The notes under the pieces: generated by a model
Seen by the model: the letters and a program-made list of their open reading frames with translations, nothing else
Databases searched by the model: none
Told to the model about the DNA's origin: nothing
Source: Piper betle
Taxonomy: Eukaryota > Streptophyta > Magnoliopsida > Piperales > Piperaceae
Direction: 5' to 3'
DNA length: 64,000 nucleotides
Assembly: GCA_033002965.1 (NCBI GenBank)
Contig: JAURVB010012328.1
Span: 124,001-188,000 of the forward strand
Part shown: positions 36,060 through 47,709 of the stretch, piece by piece
Position numbering within the stretch: position 1 is the stretch's first letter
How the letters are laid out: each line of letters begins with the position of its first letter
Position numbers and translations under genes: made by a program

Positions 36060-36900
36060 TCCCACTAAGATACAAGCTATTATTGAAAGGACACCTCCAC
36101 CTAATTGAAACAACTTCAAAGCTTTTGGGAAAGTTGAATTATATTTGACAGTTCATCCTAAATTTATCACTAAAGATTCTTCCTCTAACTAAAATGTTGA
36201 AAAAGGGAGAACAGTTCATCTAGACTAAGTAGTGTCAAGGGTCTTTTGCTAGCATTAAAGAAGAGCTTTTGCAACCTCCAACCCTCCTTGCCCCTATCTC
36301 AGGACATCCTTTAATACTATACATTTCTCATGCAGATTTGGCCACTCTCCCAAGCTGATGATTTGGGTAGGGAAAGACCCGTCATTACTTGAGCTGAGTA
36401 ATGAATGTTGTAGTGGAAAAAAAATACTCAATAGTAGAAAAAGATTGTTTAGAATTGGTTTTTACAGCTCAAAAGCTTGGTCATTACTTCTTGACCCAAG
36501 AAGTCTATCTTCGAGTGCATGACAATCTCGTACAACATTTACTTCAACAAACTGCTATGTCTAGTGAGGCAAATGTGGATTTTGGTTTTAATGTTGCAAA
36601 TATTATTACTGATTGTTCAACACTCTATTTTGACGGCGCTGTCGATAATCTTCACGGTGGCACTGGCCTTCGTGGAGGTACCAGTGTAGCTCTCATGCAA
36701 CATGACGGACAACTACATCTTCATGCATACAACCTCAACTTTCTTTGCACAAATAATTATGCATAGGATGAGGCACTTATACTTGGTTTAATTCTTGCTT
36801 AGGATCTTAATGTGAAAAAGTTGATCGTTTGTGGCAATTCCTTATTGGTTATTCAACAAACCACTGGTGAATTTAGTGTGCAAAGAAGCCCCACTTAGAT
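36060..36900 (+). pseudogene. Tat-type RNase H plus second (archaeal-type) RNase H
   Basis: The first RNase H survives mainly as EKKYSIVEKDCLELVFTAQK and LGHYFLTQEVYLRVHDN. The second starts at CSTLYFDGAVDNLHGGTGL, then ALMQHDGQLHLHAYNLNFL and CTNNYA, a stop, DEALILGLILA, and KLIVCGNSLLVIQQ. The family motif GDS reads GNS, so one acidic residue is gone. The pair of domains supports Tat assignment. Confidence 0.8.
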
Positions 36901-37279
36901 GGTGGCAAGGCTTGTGTCACTTGTCTCCTAAAAACTTTGATGAAGTCAAATTTCAACATATCCCTTGATCATCCAATTGCATTGTTGATGCCCTTCTAGC
37001 GTTAGAGTCAAAACTTGAGGAGGTTATCCCTAACAAAAAATTGTTGATATGGTTTGCTCTCCATGATGTACTAGCTAGTTCTGTGTTGCCCCCAACTGCA
37101 CCTGAACCGGTATTCATGGCTAAAGTTTATAATGAATGGTATAGAGAGCTTGTTGATTTCATTGCTCATAGACAATTGCCAACTGATGGAAATAAAGTGT
37201 AAGATATAAATTGAATGGCTTCTCGGTATCTTTTGGATAGTGGTATCTTATTTCTTCACGGGCTTGATTGCGTACTTCT

Positions 37280-38390
37280 TTGTTGTTTAACTAAAGATGA
37301 AGCCCTAACAGCTATGAAAGAGGCCCATCAAGGGTCATGTGGTGAACATTGACGTGGTCGCCAACTACATCAACTTCTCATAAGCACCAAATATTATTGG
37401 CCTTCACTGTTTCAAGATTGCCTAGCATTTGCTCAGTCGTGTAAGACATGTAGACTTCATGCCCCACTAACGCACTTGTCACCTGAGCCAACACGCATTT
37501 GCTCTGTCATGGGGACTTGATTTTATCAGTCCTATTGGTCCACCCTCTCTAAAGGACATAAATTTATCCTTAATGATGTAGAATATTTTAGAAAGTGGGC
37601 TGAAGCTATCCCTATTTGATGGCAAATAGGTGATTGTTTGGCGCAATTTATTAAAGAGCACATTATTTGTCAATTTGGAATCCCCTAAAAGATCATTACC
37701 GACAATGATTTTAGGGTGGCAAACAACTGAGTTACTAGTGTGATATAAAATTCAAAAAGCAAAATCTTCCATTTACAATCGGTAGAGCAATTAACAAGTG
37801 GAATCTTCTAATAAGATTTTGAAACAAATGTTGAGAAAAATTGTCTCAAAAATCAGAAAGATTGGCATGAACAGACTACTCGAAGCACTATGGTCATATC
37901 AGATATCTGTGAGACTCAATATAGGGGTTACGACTTCATGTTGGCATATGGTGCTAAAGCTATGTTACCAGTGGAAATCAAGCTCCTAGCTATGCGTTTT
38001 GCTGCTATAGCTCAACTTGATCCCTTTAACAATGATTATGCAATTAAACACATTACTACAGTTGAACACCTTGAAGAATACCATAGTGAGATAAGCAAGC
38101 ATCTCCAACGTTATTGGGAAAAGATAGCTTGTTACTACAATAGATGCACCACTCCTCACTCAGTTACCCCCTGTACATTGGTTCTTTGCAGTACACGTAA
38201 AGTCCGAGCTGATCTCCCTTGGTTAAAATTTGCCCCATCATAGGAAGGCCCCTATATCATCTTCGAAGATGTAAGGAATGAGTGTTATGATCTTAAGACA
38301 GATGATGGGAAAATGTTTGTCGGGTTATTGCTAAATTTAAAAAGCTCTGGCGTGATCTTGTTGCGAGGATCCATTCCCCTGAATAGTTGG
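37280..38390 (+). pseudogene. Tat-type integrase
   Basis: The zinc-binding region reads EAHQGSCGEH (stop) RGRQLH, STKYYWPSLFQDCLAF and CKTCRLHA. The core shows ISPIGPPSLKGHKFILNDVEYF and RKWAEAIPI with the usual YFTKW region changed; ESSNKILKQMLRKIV follows in another frame, then MLAYGAKAMLPVEI and YNRCTTPHSVTP. A frameshift near 37,920 and several stops inactivate it. The reading ends RIHSPE stop at about 38,385. Confidence 0.8.
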
Positions 38391-38423
38391 TTTTTCTACA
38401 CTTTGTTAAAAAAAATAGGAAGT

Positions 38424-39890
38424 TGATTCAAGTTTTATAAAGTTAAGAGTTGCTCACTACTCATAATTTATCGTTTCCATTTACACGTTTGACTCAACAT
38501 CTATGTGAGTAAAATGTGAGGGCCATGAAAATAAATAAAATAAGGTTATAGCCTTAACTACTTACTCTTTGGAACAAAGGTCCTTGATTTATAATTTTTG
38601 GGAAGAGAAATATTTGACAAGCCTTGATGTAATAAATAAAGAGCATGCAACAAGTTAGAGGGCAAAACTTTAAAAGATTTTGAGAAGTAGACAGCTTGAG
38701 ATGATATGGAGTAAATGGGCCCATCATGTGTAGAAAATTGAGCGGCTTGGACTTTTTCAATAGAACCCATTGCCTTAGAATAAAACACTGATTAGTTAGT
38801 AACTTGGAGGGAGGGATAAATACATGGGTGAAATTAGGTGGAGTATGATGCCATCAAGCTCATGTACATGCACCACATTGGATAACTATGTAGACGTTAC
38901 CACATAGAAGTCATCATATGAAAAAAATTTGAAGGGACCATCGTACGTTTACGTGACTCTCATGTATCCGAAGCCCATCAAGAGTCCAAATAAGTGATAA
39001 TCAAGAGACAAAAATATCAACCGACATTGAGAGTTGGGTGTGGCAGGGGATGCACCTAAAGACTGATTTGCCCCATTTCTAATCGATTAGAAATTATTAT
39101 TCATGGGTAACTCTAATAATTAGTCATCCCCTTGTTTTTTATAAATAGAGCCTCACATTCTCAATGTCTTCACAAATCAGTTGTTCTAAAATTAGGCCAG
39201 AGCCCTGGTAGATATAAGAGCAAACCAATAAGGTTTGCCCATAGTTGTGTAAGTTCAAGCATTTGTGAGTTTAAAGCTTTAAGCCCTTTTTGCATAGGAG
39301 GTTTAGTACGGTTCAGCTCTCCTTGATGGTTTGGGTTTGGCTCGCCTCAATGGTAGTGCTCTCCTTGATGGTTTGGGTTCGGCTCACCTCAGCAATTTGG
39401 CTCTCTTCAACGATTAAGGTTTGGCTCACCCCAACAAATCAGCTCGCCTCAACGGGTTGGCTTGCCTTATCATATCGGCTCGCCTTATCATATCGGCTCG
39501 CCTTGCTAGATTAGAGTGGCTCAATTAAGCTTGCTTCCGTAGATGGTCACGCCTCATTCTTCGTCCAATTATCTAAGTGTCATTATGATACTTTGAGCCA
39601 ATTAGTTAAAAGCTGTCCATTTTCTTGTTCTTTTGCAAATGACATCCGGTGTTTCTTCTTGGTGCATATGCAAGTTATTATTTTGGTATAAAAATTATTT
39701 TTGAGAATTTTTAGTTGCATATCCTGCATTATAAGCTTTAGTTAATTCTGTAATTCTTTACTTAGTAGTTGATAAATAATAAAGATCTTTTTAGAAGCAA
39801 GGGGGACCTTGTTGTAACCCTGATGTTTAATTTTGCATTGTATAAGCCCTCAATGAGTGAGATAGCCACCCCCTCTTTATCGAGTTTGTG
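38424..39890 (+). mobile_element. LTR following the Tat-type element (forward copy of an inverted pair)
   Basis: It follows pol after a short AAAAAAAATAGGAAG tract. Its ends are uncertain: TG at 38,424 or TGTGAGGGCC at 38,515 could be the start. Within it, 39,120-39,790 is repeated in inverted orientation at about 40,080-40,700, including CAGAGCCCTGGTAGAT/its complement and TTATAAATAGAGC, a likely TATA region. Confidence 0.6.
39293..39515. repeat. GGCTCGCCT-rich minisatellite in the LTR
   Basis: GGCTCGCCTCAA, GGCTCACCTCAG, GGCTCACCCCAA, GGCTTGCCTTATCATATC and GGCTCGCCTTATCATATC recur at roughly 21-30 bp spacing. The inverted LTR copy has the complementary series (GAGCCGA..TTGAGG..) at 40,230-40,500, so the minisatellite predates the pair. 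Confidence 0.8.
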
Positions 39891-39899
39891 CGAAAGGAA

Positions 39900-41230
39900 A
39901 CTTATAATTATTTTACCAGAATAATAATGTAAGAAATGCAATATATGTATGCTCCAAGATGATATAGGAAATAAATCAAAAAATCAGCAATGAAAATACA
40001 ACACGCGTATGCTCTCCTTTTGTTGTATTTCTTACAAACTTATAATGTAGGAAATACAACAAAAATCCTCAAAAATAATTATTTTACCAAAATAATAACT
40101 TGTGTATGCTCCAAGATGAAATAATGGATGTCCTTTGTAAACAAACAAGAAAATGGATAACTTTTAATGATAAACACTTAAATAGACCACTAATGATAAT
40201 TGGATGGAGAACAAGGCAAGATTTTCTAAAGAAGCGAGCCAAAACGAGTCGCCGGAGTAAGGCAAACCATTGAAGGGAGCCGACCATTGAGGCAAGCTGA
40301 ACCAAAATTGTCAATGAGAGCCGAGCCGTTAAGGCAAGGCGTACCCTTGGGGTGAGCCGAATAATTGGGTGAGCCAAACCCATATCATTGAGGAAAGTCG
40401 AATCACAGATTGAGACAAACCATAGAGCTGAACTTGAACCATCGATGAGACCCGCATCGTTAAGGTAAGCCAAAACCAAACCGTCAAAGAGAGCTAAATC
40501 GCACTGAAACCTTTTACACAAAAAGGACTTAAAGCCTTGAACTCACAGATGCTCAAACTCAAGCACTTGTGGATAGACCTTATTAGCTTGCAATTAAATC
40601 TACCGCAGCTCTGGCGTAATTTTGGAAGTGCCCTGTGAAGAAAATCCGAGAACGAGAGCTTTATTTATAGAAAATAGGGAGATAATTAATTACTGAGGGT
40701 ATCGGAGAATAAGAATCTTTGATTGGTCAAACATGGGACAAATCAGACTTTAGGCGCACGTGTGTGAGTTCCCTGCCGCCGTCCCATGGTTCTCAAAGTC
40801 GGTTGGGCTCTTTTTCACCTCTCTGGACCCTAGATCACGTGGGGATCTCATTCATAGTTGTCATTTTGCAAAGTTTATGGTAGGCCCCACTGTGCGTAGC
40901 CATAGAGAGTCCAATTCACACATGTTGCTTTACTAGTGGGCCCCAATCATGTTTGAAATGTAAAATTCAAGCGTCTTTTATCTATTCCATGCGTAGTGGG
41001 CTTTGTTGGACAGTCACATGCAGTGCGTGCAATTTTTAACCAAAACAAGTCTACCAATCGCTCATGAAACTCTAAACCATGAGTAAAATGAGACCCAGTG
41101 GGTCCCATCAATTTTTACCTTGGGTAAATAACTCCCCCAACCTCTTCAAGAGTTTTACCCATCTAAGTTACCCAAATTCATTATTTAGCACATCAAGGGC
41201 TACTGATAAATGATACACAAGGATCACCTT
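39900..41230 (-). mobile_element. Inverted copy of the same LTR
   Basis: The reverse complement of 40,080-40,700 follows the forward LTR (39,120-39,790) for about 600 bp. Similarity then weakens but continues, for example CTTGATGT..TAAATAA and TTAGATGGGTAAAACTCTTGAAGAGG at 41,150-41,210 against 38,625-38,690. ATAATTATTTTACCA occurs twice inside (39,913 and 40,076), a small duplication. The right end is approximate. Confidence 0.65.
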
Positions 41231-42120
41231 AACCTTCTATAAATTTGTGTTTGTGCTTGCTTTTAATACAGGGTCACTTTCGTTCTTTTGTGAACTGCAT
41301 CCCTCTTCTTAGTAATTTTTATATGGGGATCAAAATATAACAACGTTTATTAACTCACACGTATGTCCAGATAAACCATGTCTTTACAAAAGCAAGATAA
41401 TTAATAAAAATTAGATCTAAAAAAATTAATGTTTCATCCTTTAGTCATAATTTCTTAATTAAACCAATTCTGAAAATGAGGCCAAGATATTGAAAACATT
41501 TGCAAAATAACACAAAATAATAACTCAATAAGAGAGTTATCAGCTCACAATCATAATACTTAACTCACATAATTAACTAAATTTTTTAAAATAAATTTTT
41601 TTGCATTCATGAATTATGATACAATTAAATTTATAATTTCTAATTAATAGTTCTTACTAAGCAAAAGTCGTCCTATAGGCTTAATTGATTATATAAAATA
41701 TATGTTAAGTGCAAGTTAATTAAATATTTAGCACCCCTTAAAGGTTAATCGGAAAACCTTAAACCCATAAAAATTAATCTAGAATAATCTCGTAAAATCA
41801 ATTTAACATTAGTAGGACTTTAAAAAATAGAGTTGTTTTCAAACAAAATTGAATTTACTTCGGTTCACGCTGTTAAACACTATAAATAGTTGGAGTTATC
41901 ATTTTCTCGTTGGACGAGGGATAAAAACGATATTGACATGTCTTTTAATGGCCTACTATAGAACTTGATTCACTGGACATAACCGGCACGATCACGGTCA
42001 AAAAACAACAGATGGTTAAATTATCACGACCAGAAAAACGGTCACGACCGTGGACAATTGCGGAATATAAATGGTCTATTCCCATGAAACGGACGATCAT
42101 GATTGGTCCGGTCCGCTGAC
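41231..42120. other. AT-rich intergenic DNA, nothing recognised
   Basis: No gene, domain or structured repeat was seen. Short open frames are random. Confidence 0.6.
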
Positions 42121-42470
42121 TGACCGAAAAACAGGTAAAGCCCGACATCCGTCCTCTACTTTTCTCATTCGAAGAATAGGGCAGTCGAGGGGAGTCCCAG
42201 GGTAGCTCGCCTGCGACCAACGGCTGGCGGCGAAGGCAGCACGCGGGGAGTCCCAACGAGGTGTCCGGCGGCCGTGGAGAGAACGGCGGCATCTGGTTAC
42301 TGCCTGATCTAGGTAAAGGCCTTTTTTTGTTTTGTTGTTTTATGGTTAGCGCCGACAAGGCCGGCGTTCGGACATCAGTCAATGGGTCCGAAAGGAGGGC
42401 TAGTTGGCATAATGGCCCATCTCCGAGAGGGAGAGTCGAAGGCGATTGCGCCAGGGGGAGAGAGTTAATT
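42120..42470 (+). other. GC-richer island with a possible 5' exon and splice donor
   Basis: This 350-bp patch is much richer in GC and CpG than its surroundings. CTGATCTAG is followed by GTAAAGGCCTTTTTTTGTTT at about 42,312, a good plant donor plus T-rich start of an intron. It could be an untranslated first exon of the gene at 47,710, or an unrelated transposon end. No protein is recognised in either strand; the minus-strand 145-codon frame reads as low-complexity. Confidence 0.25.
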
Positions 42471-43589
42471 AAATTGCAAGTTTATCTTTTTATTATTGCA
42501 ATTAGAAGTAAATGATTTAAATCATCTAAAATCAATCCCTATTTTAAGTTTAACAATTCATACGTAAGTAGATGCATAACATTAACAAATTGATGATAAA
42601 AAATTCAAGAGTATTTGGGAAAAGAGTTTCTGAAAACAGATTAAAACTTTGAATTGTCGGGAATAACCAAAAATAAAGATTAAATAAATCAAATTTTAAT
42701 AAAATTGATATAGAATTAGATAAAGTTTCGGAGGTGTCTCTGTTTGAAAAAAATATGTGATGAATAAATCTGAATGTAGGTACATTTGATTATGTAAGTG
42801 GGCACATTATATCAACCGCTTTAATGTTACATTAAAGAGCTGGGTTTTTTCAACTCTCATTGCGTTGTGGTTGATTCCGAGCCCATAATAATTTTATGGC
42901 CCCATCAATACTTATTTAATTTTAAATTATTATTATTATTATTTATTATTAGGAAAATACTGGAGTATAATTCTAACTTAATTAGAAATTCTAATAAAAT
43001 TGACACGTTTTAACATATTTATAATATATATTCCTAAATTAATATTTTTACATAATTTAAGATTTTGATTCGTTTATTTATCGTTATTAATTATTAAGAA
43101 TAACTTAGAGTATAATTTTATCCGAATTAAAAGTTTTAAAAGTAATAAGTTTTATGTAATTACTAAATTTTTATTCAAATTAAATTTTTTCCTTACTGAT
43201 ATCTACTCTATTAAGATTATTACTTATTTTATCATAAAAATAAATTTACATTTAATATTTTATACAATTATTTCCTTCTAAAAACAAATATTTTTTTGTT
43301 TATGATAAATAGATATTCATTATTTTTATTTAAAATAATAAATTGTGATAATTTTGTATATTATTAATAAGCTTCAAATGTACCCCGCGCATCATGTGAG
43401 ACTTCGGCTAGTTATTTAAGAATAAGGAGAGAATTTTTTTAAGAAGAAATATATACATATTATGCTTGTAATAGGAAAAGAGGGTGAAACTTGACGAAGG
43501 AGTTATTATTATATTATAAATTGGGATTTCTAAAGTCTGATTTGAAATCACTTTATTATACTTTGTAAGTGATGTCTTGCAAAAACTTG
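42471..43589. other. AT-rich intergenic DNA, nothing recognised
   Basis: AT-rich throughout. CCCCGCGCATCATGTGAGACTT near 43,383 recalls ends of some plant transposons but has no partner in the window. Confidence 0.5.
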
Positions 43590-44225
43590 GTTTACTTTAT
43601 GATGTTAGCTAGCATGTGACCTGAATAAAGATATTATTTTTAATATTTAATTTTTAAATTATAAATACATATAATTTTAGATAAAATAAATTAATATACT
43701 AATAGGCAATTGTATTAAATTTTTTAAAAAATCACTTTAATAAATATAAAAATTATAAAATATTTTACCATTGCTATTAGAGAGTTTTGTTAGAGTGCCT
43801 TCCATTGCCATATATGTATATTTTAATATTTTACCAAAATTTTTCATATTTCTAATTATTATTTTGTAATTTCAACCTTTCATATTAGGAAACTCTATAT
43901 ATTCTAATCTCGATGGTTAATACACTCTAGTGGTCTATATTGCTTTGGCTCTAAAATTCTCTAAATTTAAGAAAAAATATTAAAAGAGAGAGATAAAGTC
44001 AATGACTGCCTTACTTTATATTATTAAGCTAGCATGTTACTTGCGTGGTTATCCGTGTTGTGCTCAAATCATAAAAAATAAATATAACTTTTAGGTAAAA
44101 TAAATTGGTATGTAAATAGAAATTCTTTTGCAATGATTTGTGCTAAAAATCTTTTAAAAATACTGAAATAAAGTTAATAATTGTAAAATCTTTTCATATC
44201 GTTAGTAGAGTGTTTTAATAAAATA
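43590..44225. repeat. Partial 420-bp tandem duplication
   Basis: TTTACTTTATGATGTTAGCTAGCATGTGAC (43,590) and CTTACTTTATATTATTAAGCTAGCATGTTAC (44,010) start two similar stretches, each with GATAAAATAAATT / GGTAAAATAAATT, CTTTTAAAAA-type runs and GTTAGAGTG / GTAGAGTG. A further fragment (GCTTTGxCTCTAAAATTCTCT) occurs at 43,950 and 45,280. Confidence 0.6.
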
Positions 44226-45785
44226 AAGATAATGTAGATAAGTATGTAGAATGTAAGAGATACCTAATATGAAGGCTCATGATAAATCCTAGGGATGGTA
44301 GCCATCTCTTTCTAACGCTGTATTTTCGTGACAGAGATGCTGTAAACATTTCATAATATTTCTTATATGCCCTCATCTGATATATATTCTCTTCTCCCCT
44401 AGCCTTCTCTACTGACAGGGAGATAGTCTCCACCCATGGACATTAGTGGAGGAAGGGAAGGCTAAAAGGGATAAGGTGGCAGTAAGGAAAAATGTGAAAT
44501 GAAAACCTCAGATAATTGAAATTGCAATGGAGCTTGAGATATTTTTAAAAGTCTAAATCCATATGCACGCCTTGTAGAGATGGGGACTCATTGAGCAAGA
44601 GAAACTTCTCTTGAAGCGGCTCACTGTTAATTCCCAACCATCTTGATAAGATTCGAAGGGAAAACTTTGGCTTGTCCAATTGGGGAAGATGAGGGCAAGA
44701 AAGGAATGACAGAAAATATACAGCCATAAGGTGGAGGAATGATGGGGTTCAAAAAAACTACTACTGTCCCTAGAATTATTAAAATGCTCCGTTGGATTTA
44801 TCATGAACCTTAATATGAATAATTATAAATCTGAAATTAAGAAATCATAAACTAAGAATCCGTACAATTACAAGTGGCAAAATTTTTGATGGCCGGATGC
44901 CCTTTATGATGCTAACTCTTCTCCTTTATTTGGGCTTGGGAATGGTGATGCAGAAGCATTTGGCAGAGTTATTATTTTGTAATTTGTGTTATTATTTAAT
45001 TTTATTTTACTAAAGGCAGCTCATCTTTGTTTGCACTTGTCTTTTATTGTCATGTCTTTTAGTAATTTGCCTAAATTTCTACATGTCAATTTTTATTATT
45101 TTATAAATTTACTCTTTTTTATGAGAAAAGTTTGTCATGTGTCTTTTGTTGCCACGACTTTTATTAATTCAGCTAGATTTGAACATATTTTTTTATTGTT
45201 ATTTTACAATTTTACCCTTTTTTACTAAAAAATCTGTATTATAATCTCAACTGTTGATATAATCTAATGGTTTGTATTGCTTTGCCTCTAAAATTCTCTA
45301 GATCCAAGAAAAAATGTTATAAAAGTGAGAGAGACATGAGGACAAATACCACCTTTATTTTTTAAGTAGATAAGTTGATGATTGAACGTGCAATCAATTC
45401 ATAAAAGTTGAGAATTTCAATCAAATCTATTAAAATGTCATGATTTATTATTAATCTGTATGAAACAATGATAAACATCAAGATTTTAATCACAAATCAT
45501 GAAAGCAATGTTGAGAACATCAAATAGTCTCTAATGCCCATGAAGGATGATTAAAAATATAAAATAGTGCATACCTTATGCAGTGGAGTGGATTGGATCG
45601 TGATGTTCTCACAGTTCAATTCTCATTACAAGGTTTTGGATTGTGGTGTTCTCGCAAATTTATTCCACGAGATGGAGTAAAATTAGGTTTCATAATTTAA
45701 ATCCCAAGTCTTAAGTACTATGGGAGAAAAACCCTAATTTTCTCTCCACTAGAAAGTTACGTTCAATGCGTACAGGGGGTCGTAT
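44226..45785. other. Intergenic DNA with a repeat shared with the gene's intron
   Basis: 44,855-44,972 is a third copy of the ~130-bp repeat found twice at 50,085-50,340 (landmarks AAAATTTTTGATGGC, GGGCTTGGGA, GCAGAAGCATT). The remainder is unrecognised; no convincing gene is present. Confidence 0.55.
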
Positions 45786-45884
45786 TTATAGATAAATAAT
45801 ATCTCCTTTCCTAAGCAGAGTTTGCCTTCCTGCAGGATCTCCTGTCGAGTTCTTGGTGAGATCTTGACATCGGGAGGTGTCCGA

Positions 45885-46160
45885 GACAGAACACTTCCCA
45901 GGGAAGGGAGAGGGGGAAGCAAGGAAGAAAGGGGGGCAAGGGAGAAAGGGCAGGGGGAGGGGGTGGGAGGCGAGCGGTGGCCAGGGGGAGTGTGGGAGGA
46001 GGGGGTGGGCAGCAGCGGGAGGAGGGAGTGGGTTGGGCGGCAGGCGGTAGGGGTGGGATGGATCTAGCCGGTGGGTGGTAACGGGGGGATGGATTTGGGC
46101 AGTAGGCAAGCGGAGAGGATAGGGTTGGCTGGTGGGAGTGGGCAACGACGGTTGTGTGGG
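45885..46160. repeat. Strongly G-skewed, G-quadruplex-prone tract
   Basis: The plus strand is almost entirely G and A/T with very little C: runs of GGG or longer occur more than 25 times (for example GGGGGGCAAGGG, GGGCAGGGGGAGGGGGTGGG). The minus strand correspondingly reads as proline-rich frames of 122-154 codons, best seen as a composition effect. Confidence 0.8.
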
Positions 46161-46163
46161 GTG

Positions 46164-46422
46164 AGGGGTGTGTATACATATATATATATATATATATGTA
46201 TGTATGGAATTTATAAACAAATAAACAATTTTATAAAAATGATACTTCAAAGAATTTGTATGTACATTAAATATTTGTTATAAATTATTTTAACAAATTA
46301 TTTATTGTAATAATTTTTTGTAGATTAATGTGAACTTTTTATATAAATACTTCTATAGATCATTTAGTGTAAATAATTTATATAAATTATTTATTTTATA
46401 TATATATATATATATATATAAG
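46164..46422. repeat. Two (TA)n microsatellites
   Basis: TATATATATATATATATA-type runs lie at about 46,176-46,200 and 46,398-46,422. Confidence 0.9.
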
Positions 46423-47660
46423 TTTGACACTTAATATTTTTCCTGTCCCAATCGTATTTGTTTAGCTCTTTAATATAAATTTTACAAATTATCCCAAAAA
46501 GAAGAACAGGAGATGAAAATATTCAACTATGATAAAAAATATATGAAAACCGGAGGTGTTATTAAAGGATCGTCTAATTATGATTTTATGAATAAAAATA
46601 TCACTGGATTGTTAATGTAACCTATATGTTTATATAATTGGCAGGTATTATATGTTATAAAATCATATATGTTAGTTTTTTCTGAGATCCCTGTATTTCC
46701 GAGATCTCACTGAGATCTCTCTTTTTGGCCCTTCCGAGACGAGTACGAGGACCGAAAAGGTGAACCTTGATCCCAAGTCATATCTTAATTAGAAGATATG
46801 TGCAATATCTGATATTATTTCATTAGGGTTTGTTAGGTTTATCCCCTCAAAGAGAAACCTTAACTTATTTGGGATCTTCCCTAAATATTGGGCGAACAAA
46901 ACAATACGTCCCACAAGATTTGTTTTTATTTGCTGTAATCATTGATTTAGTGTTAATTATCACATTTGGTTCTTTCAATTGGACTTGGTTGTCCAATGAT
47001 AACCTGACAGGTTTCTTTAGTTTCAACATGCCTAATTCCTATAGTTTATTATCCATTCTTTTGTTGTTGTTGTTGGGTGTTTCTTATTGCGTGTTTTGGG
47101 TGTACGGTTGGATTTAGTAAATGTTTCATCAATTTATTTTTGTTAAGATTTCCTAGTTCGTTTGATACTATAATAAATTAACCAGAGAACAGCAATTTAT
47201 ATGTGTTTGCATGAAGATGAGTTGCTAATGTATGTGATATTAAGTACACACTGGAAACTGGTCTGTAGAGGGGCAACACATAAATAAACAAAACGATGTG
47301 GGGTGACTGATGATGCGGATACTTGAAATAATATAGTGAAGTGCAGAATTGGACTTGTACTCAGTGCAAGGCAAATATAATATTTTTTTCAATATCCAAA
47401 TATAACGAAAATTATCAGTTGTTTAGATTTATCGATCTCCAGGCCTATCATCAGATGTTAAAATATTTTTATATCAACACACTCATGTTCTTCATATTGG
47501 CAAGCCCTTTATTGTTACCCATCATCCGATTTTCCTGCAGATACTGAGTATGAGATCTGTGTTTAATTTATCTTTGTTTGTCATTAAACTGTTGATAATG
47601 ACATTGGAAGGCACATGTTATCATCAATTCACCACGACACATTCTATTTTTGTCTTGCAG
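46423..47660 (+). other. Upstream region and possible 5' UTR of the gene at 47,710
   Basis: TCTTGCAG at 47,653-47,660 is a good acceptor 49 bases before the start codon, so the first coding exon probably begins at 47,661 with an upstream non-coding exon somewhere before it. The 95-codon frame at 46,830 begins with TTG, not ATG, and is probably not a gene. No clear TATA box or donor could be fixed. Confidence 0.35.
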
Positions 47661-47709
47661 TAGGAGTAAAGGGTAATGCTACAGAAATTATCTGCCCTCA
47701 ATCATTTGG

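Larger units (their letters stand above)
32323..38390 (+). mobile_element. Tat-type Ty3/gypsy internal region, 5' truncated and degenerate
   Basis: Gag, RT, RNase H, a second RNase H and integrase follow in plus-strand order. The second, TNN-containing RNase H placed between RNase H and integrase is the hallmark of the Tat clade (Tat/Ogre/Retand). The element has no 5' LTR here: its left edge abuts the broken family F LTR at about 32,322. Stops and frameshifts occur in every domain. Confidence 0.8.

Noticed and set aside
41945..42382. 145-codon minus-strand frame
   Set aside because: Composition-driven, no recognisable domain and no supporting splice sites on that strand.
45786..46250. 154- and 122-codon proline-rich frames on the minus strand
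   Set aside because: They follow from the G-skew of the plus strand; overlapping frames are equally open.
46830..47117. 95-codon frame with hydrophobic stretches just upstream of the gene
   Set aside because: It starts at TTG, lacks homology I know and is not in frame with the gene; the hydrophobicity comes from T-rich sequence.
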